From an uncultured Peptococcaceae bacterium (GTDB taxonomy: Bacteria; Bacillota; Peptococcia; Peptococcales; Peptococcaceae), in contig USPE01000114.1 of the NCBI GenBank assembly GCA_900556545.1, positions 1 through 6,271 on the forward strand: 6,271 nucleotides of DNA, read 5' to 3'. A model generated the notes under the pieces. It saw nothing but the letters and a program-made list of their open reading frames with translations, was not told the DNA's origin and did not search any database. Positions 4,984-6,271 of the stretch are shown here, piece by piece; within the stretch, counting starts at the first letter, position 1; each line of letters begins with the position of its first letter. The position numbers and the translations under genes were made by a program.

Positions 4984-6271
4984 TTATGCGCGGCGTTCTT
5001 TAATTTCCGCCGTAATGTCAGCTACAAACTGTTCAACTGCTACAGCACCCAAGTCTCCTTGACCCCGTTTGCGCAGTCCCACCGTTTGGCTTGCAACTTC
5101 TTTTTCCCCTACAACCAGCATATATGGAACCTTTTGCATCTGTGCTTCTCTGATTTTATAGCCGATTTTCTCGTTGCGGCTATCTACTTCTACACGCACA
5201 CCGACAGTCAATAACTGTTCTGCTACCTGTTGGGCATAATCGTTGAATTTATCGGTGATAGGCAGCACAACGGCCTGCACTGGCGCCAGCCAAGTTGGAA
5301 AAGCACCGGCAAAATGTTCGGTTAAAATGCCGATAAACCGTTCAATACTGCCAAATACGGTTCTGTGCACCATAACTGGACGGTGTTTTTCATTGTCCTC
5401 GCCGATATAACTCATATCAAATTTTTCCGGCATCTGGAAGTCCAGCTGAATAGTACCGCACTGCCAAGTACGATCCAGGCAATCTTGCAGATGGAAATCA
5501 ATTTTAGGACCGTAGAAAGCGCCGTCACCTTCATTTACAATATAATCCATACCCATTTCTGTCAGAGAATCACGCAGGGCATCGGTTGCTTTTTCCCATA
5601 ATTCATCAGAACCCATAGAATCTTCTGGACGGGTAGATAATTCTACATGATACTGGAACCCAAAGGTTTTATATACACTGTCAATCAGACGGATAACACC
5701 TTTTACTTCTTCGGTAATCTGTTCCGGCAGCATAAAAATATGAGCATCATCCTGAGTAAAAGCACGCACACGCATCAAACCGTGCAATGCGCCAGATAAT
5801 TCATGGCGATGTACTAACCCCAGTTCACTCCAGCGTAATGGCAGCTCGCGGTAGCTGTGCAGCTGGCTGTTATACAGCAAAATGCCACCTGGACAGTTCA
5901 TTGGCTTGATTGCATATGGTTCTTCGTCAATTTCGGTGAAATACATATTTTCTTTATAATGGGCCCAGTGTCCAGAACGTTCCCACAGGCTACGATTCAT
6001 AATCAGCGGTGTGCGGATTTCATCATAACCGGCTTTTGTGTGAATTTCACGCCAGAAGGTTTCCAGATTATTGCGCAAAACAATCCCTTTTGGATAGAAC
6101 AATGGGAAACCCGGAGCTTCTTCCACGAAAGTAAACAACTGCAATTCCTGACCCAGTTTTCTGTGATCACGGCGTTTTGCTTCTTCTAGCTTAAACAAAT
6201 GTTCTTCCAACTCAGCTTTTTTAGGGAAGGATGTGCCGTAAATACGCTGCAGCATTTTATTTTTTTCGCTG
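4984..6271 (-). CDS. thrS: Threonine--tRNA ligase (N-terminus beyond window edge)
   Basis: Class II aminoacyl-tRNA synthetase that activates threonine and charges tRNA-Thr. About 429 codons are present and the frame stays open to the right edge; full ThrRS is about 640 residues, so the TGS and editing domains lie outside. The ATG at 6253-6255 is internal: the five upstream codons read SEKNK, running into MLQRIYGT, a conserved internal segment. Numbering from that Met, zinc ligands are Cys121 (KPMNCPGG), His172 (QDDAHIF) and His297 (VHRTVFGS), matching E. coli Cys334, His385 and His511. Motif 2 is HRHELSGALHGLMRVRAFTQ (149-168) and motif 3 includes GSIERFIGILTEHF (302-315). The anticodon-binding domain runs from about 325 to the end, with GYKIREAQMQKVPYMLVVG. 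Stop is TAA. No terminator separates it from the infC promoter. The thrS-infC-rpmI-rplT order is also found in E. coli. Confidence 0.97.
   Translation of the reverse strand, partial: SEKNKMLQRIYGTSFPKKAELEEHLFKLEEAKRRDHRKLGQELQLFTFVEEAPGFPLFYPKGIVLRNNLETFWREIHTKAGYDEIRTPLIMNRSLWERSGHWAHYKENMYFTEIDEEPYAIKPMNCPGGILLYNSQLHSYRELPLRWSELGLVHRHELSGALHGLMRVRAFTQDDAHIFMLPEQITEEVKGVIRLIDSVYKTFGFQYHVELSTRPEDSMGSDELWEKATDALRDSLTEMGMDYIVNEGDGAFYGPKIDFHLQDCLDRTWQCGTIQLDFQMPEKFDMSYIGEDNEKHRPVMVHRTVFGSIERFIGILTEHFAGAFPTWLAPVQAVVLPITDKFNDYAQQVAEQLLTVGVRVEVDSRNEKIGYKIREAQMQKVPYMLVVGEKEVASQTVGLRKRGQGDLGAVAVEQFVADITAEIKERRA

Noticed and set aside
957..6189. Plus-strand open reading frames of 60-110 codons scattered across the window
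   Set aside because: Nearly all lie opposite dapB, asd, infC, thrS or the DUF1294 gene, lack ribosome binding sites, and resemble no family; they are antisense shadows of strongly coding minus-strand genes.
6253..6255. ATG as the thrS start codon
   Set aside because: The frame is open through the window edge and the upstream codons continue a conserved ThrRS segment; starting here would remove the TGS and editing domains.

Overview
The window comes from a moderately low-GC Gram-positive-lineage bacterium (Bacillota). Strong AGGAGG-type ribosome binding sites, intrinsic terminators with U-tracts, a lysine (L box) riboswitch, an infC leader attenuator and the order infC-rpmI-rplT-DUF1294 all point there. 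A Negativicutes-like relative is possible, but that is only an impression from the protein sequences. Every gene is on the minus strand, so transcription runs from high to low coordinates.

Translation block (6271 down to about 3139). The 3' two-thirds of thrS (threonyl-tRNA synthetase) enters from the right edge and is followed by a promoter and a leader of about 180 nt. The leader ends in an intrinsic terminator just before infC (IF3), then rpmI (L35) and rplT (L20) follow. The leader looks like the L20-type autoregulatory attenuator known from Bacillota: a CCAUCCG element in a small hairpin loop can compete for the 5' arm of the terminator. infC appears to start at an AUU codon. A strong terminator follows rplT. 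A small DUF1294 membrane protein gene (the position of ysdA in Bacillus) follows, with a weaker terminator after it.

Lysine/diaminopimelate block (about 3081 down to 1). A near-consensus promoter (TTGACA, 17 bp, TATTAT) drives a leader of about 320 nt holding a complete lysine riboswitch aptamer and a terminator expression platform. dapB, asd and dapA follow with short gaps and no internal terminators. Together they convert aspartyl phosphate to tetrahydrodipicolinate for lysine and peptidoglycan synthesis. dapA is cut by the left edge. Its residues at the classical lysine allosteric site are mostly replaced, so lysine control probably acts at the RNA level.

No mobile element, CRISPR array, tRNA, rRNA or plus-strand gene was found. 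The region is core genome with two RNA-based feedback switches. I see no previously undescribed system; the points most worth checking are the two attenuators and the infC start.
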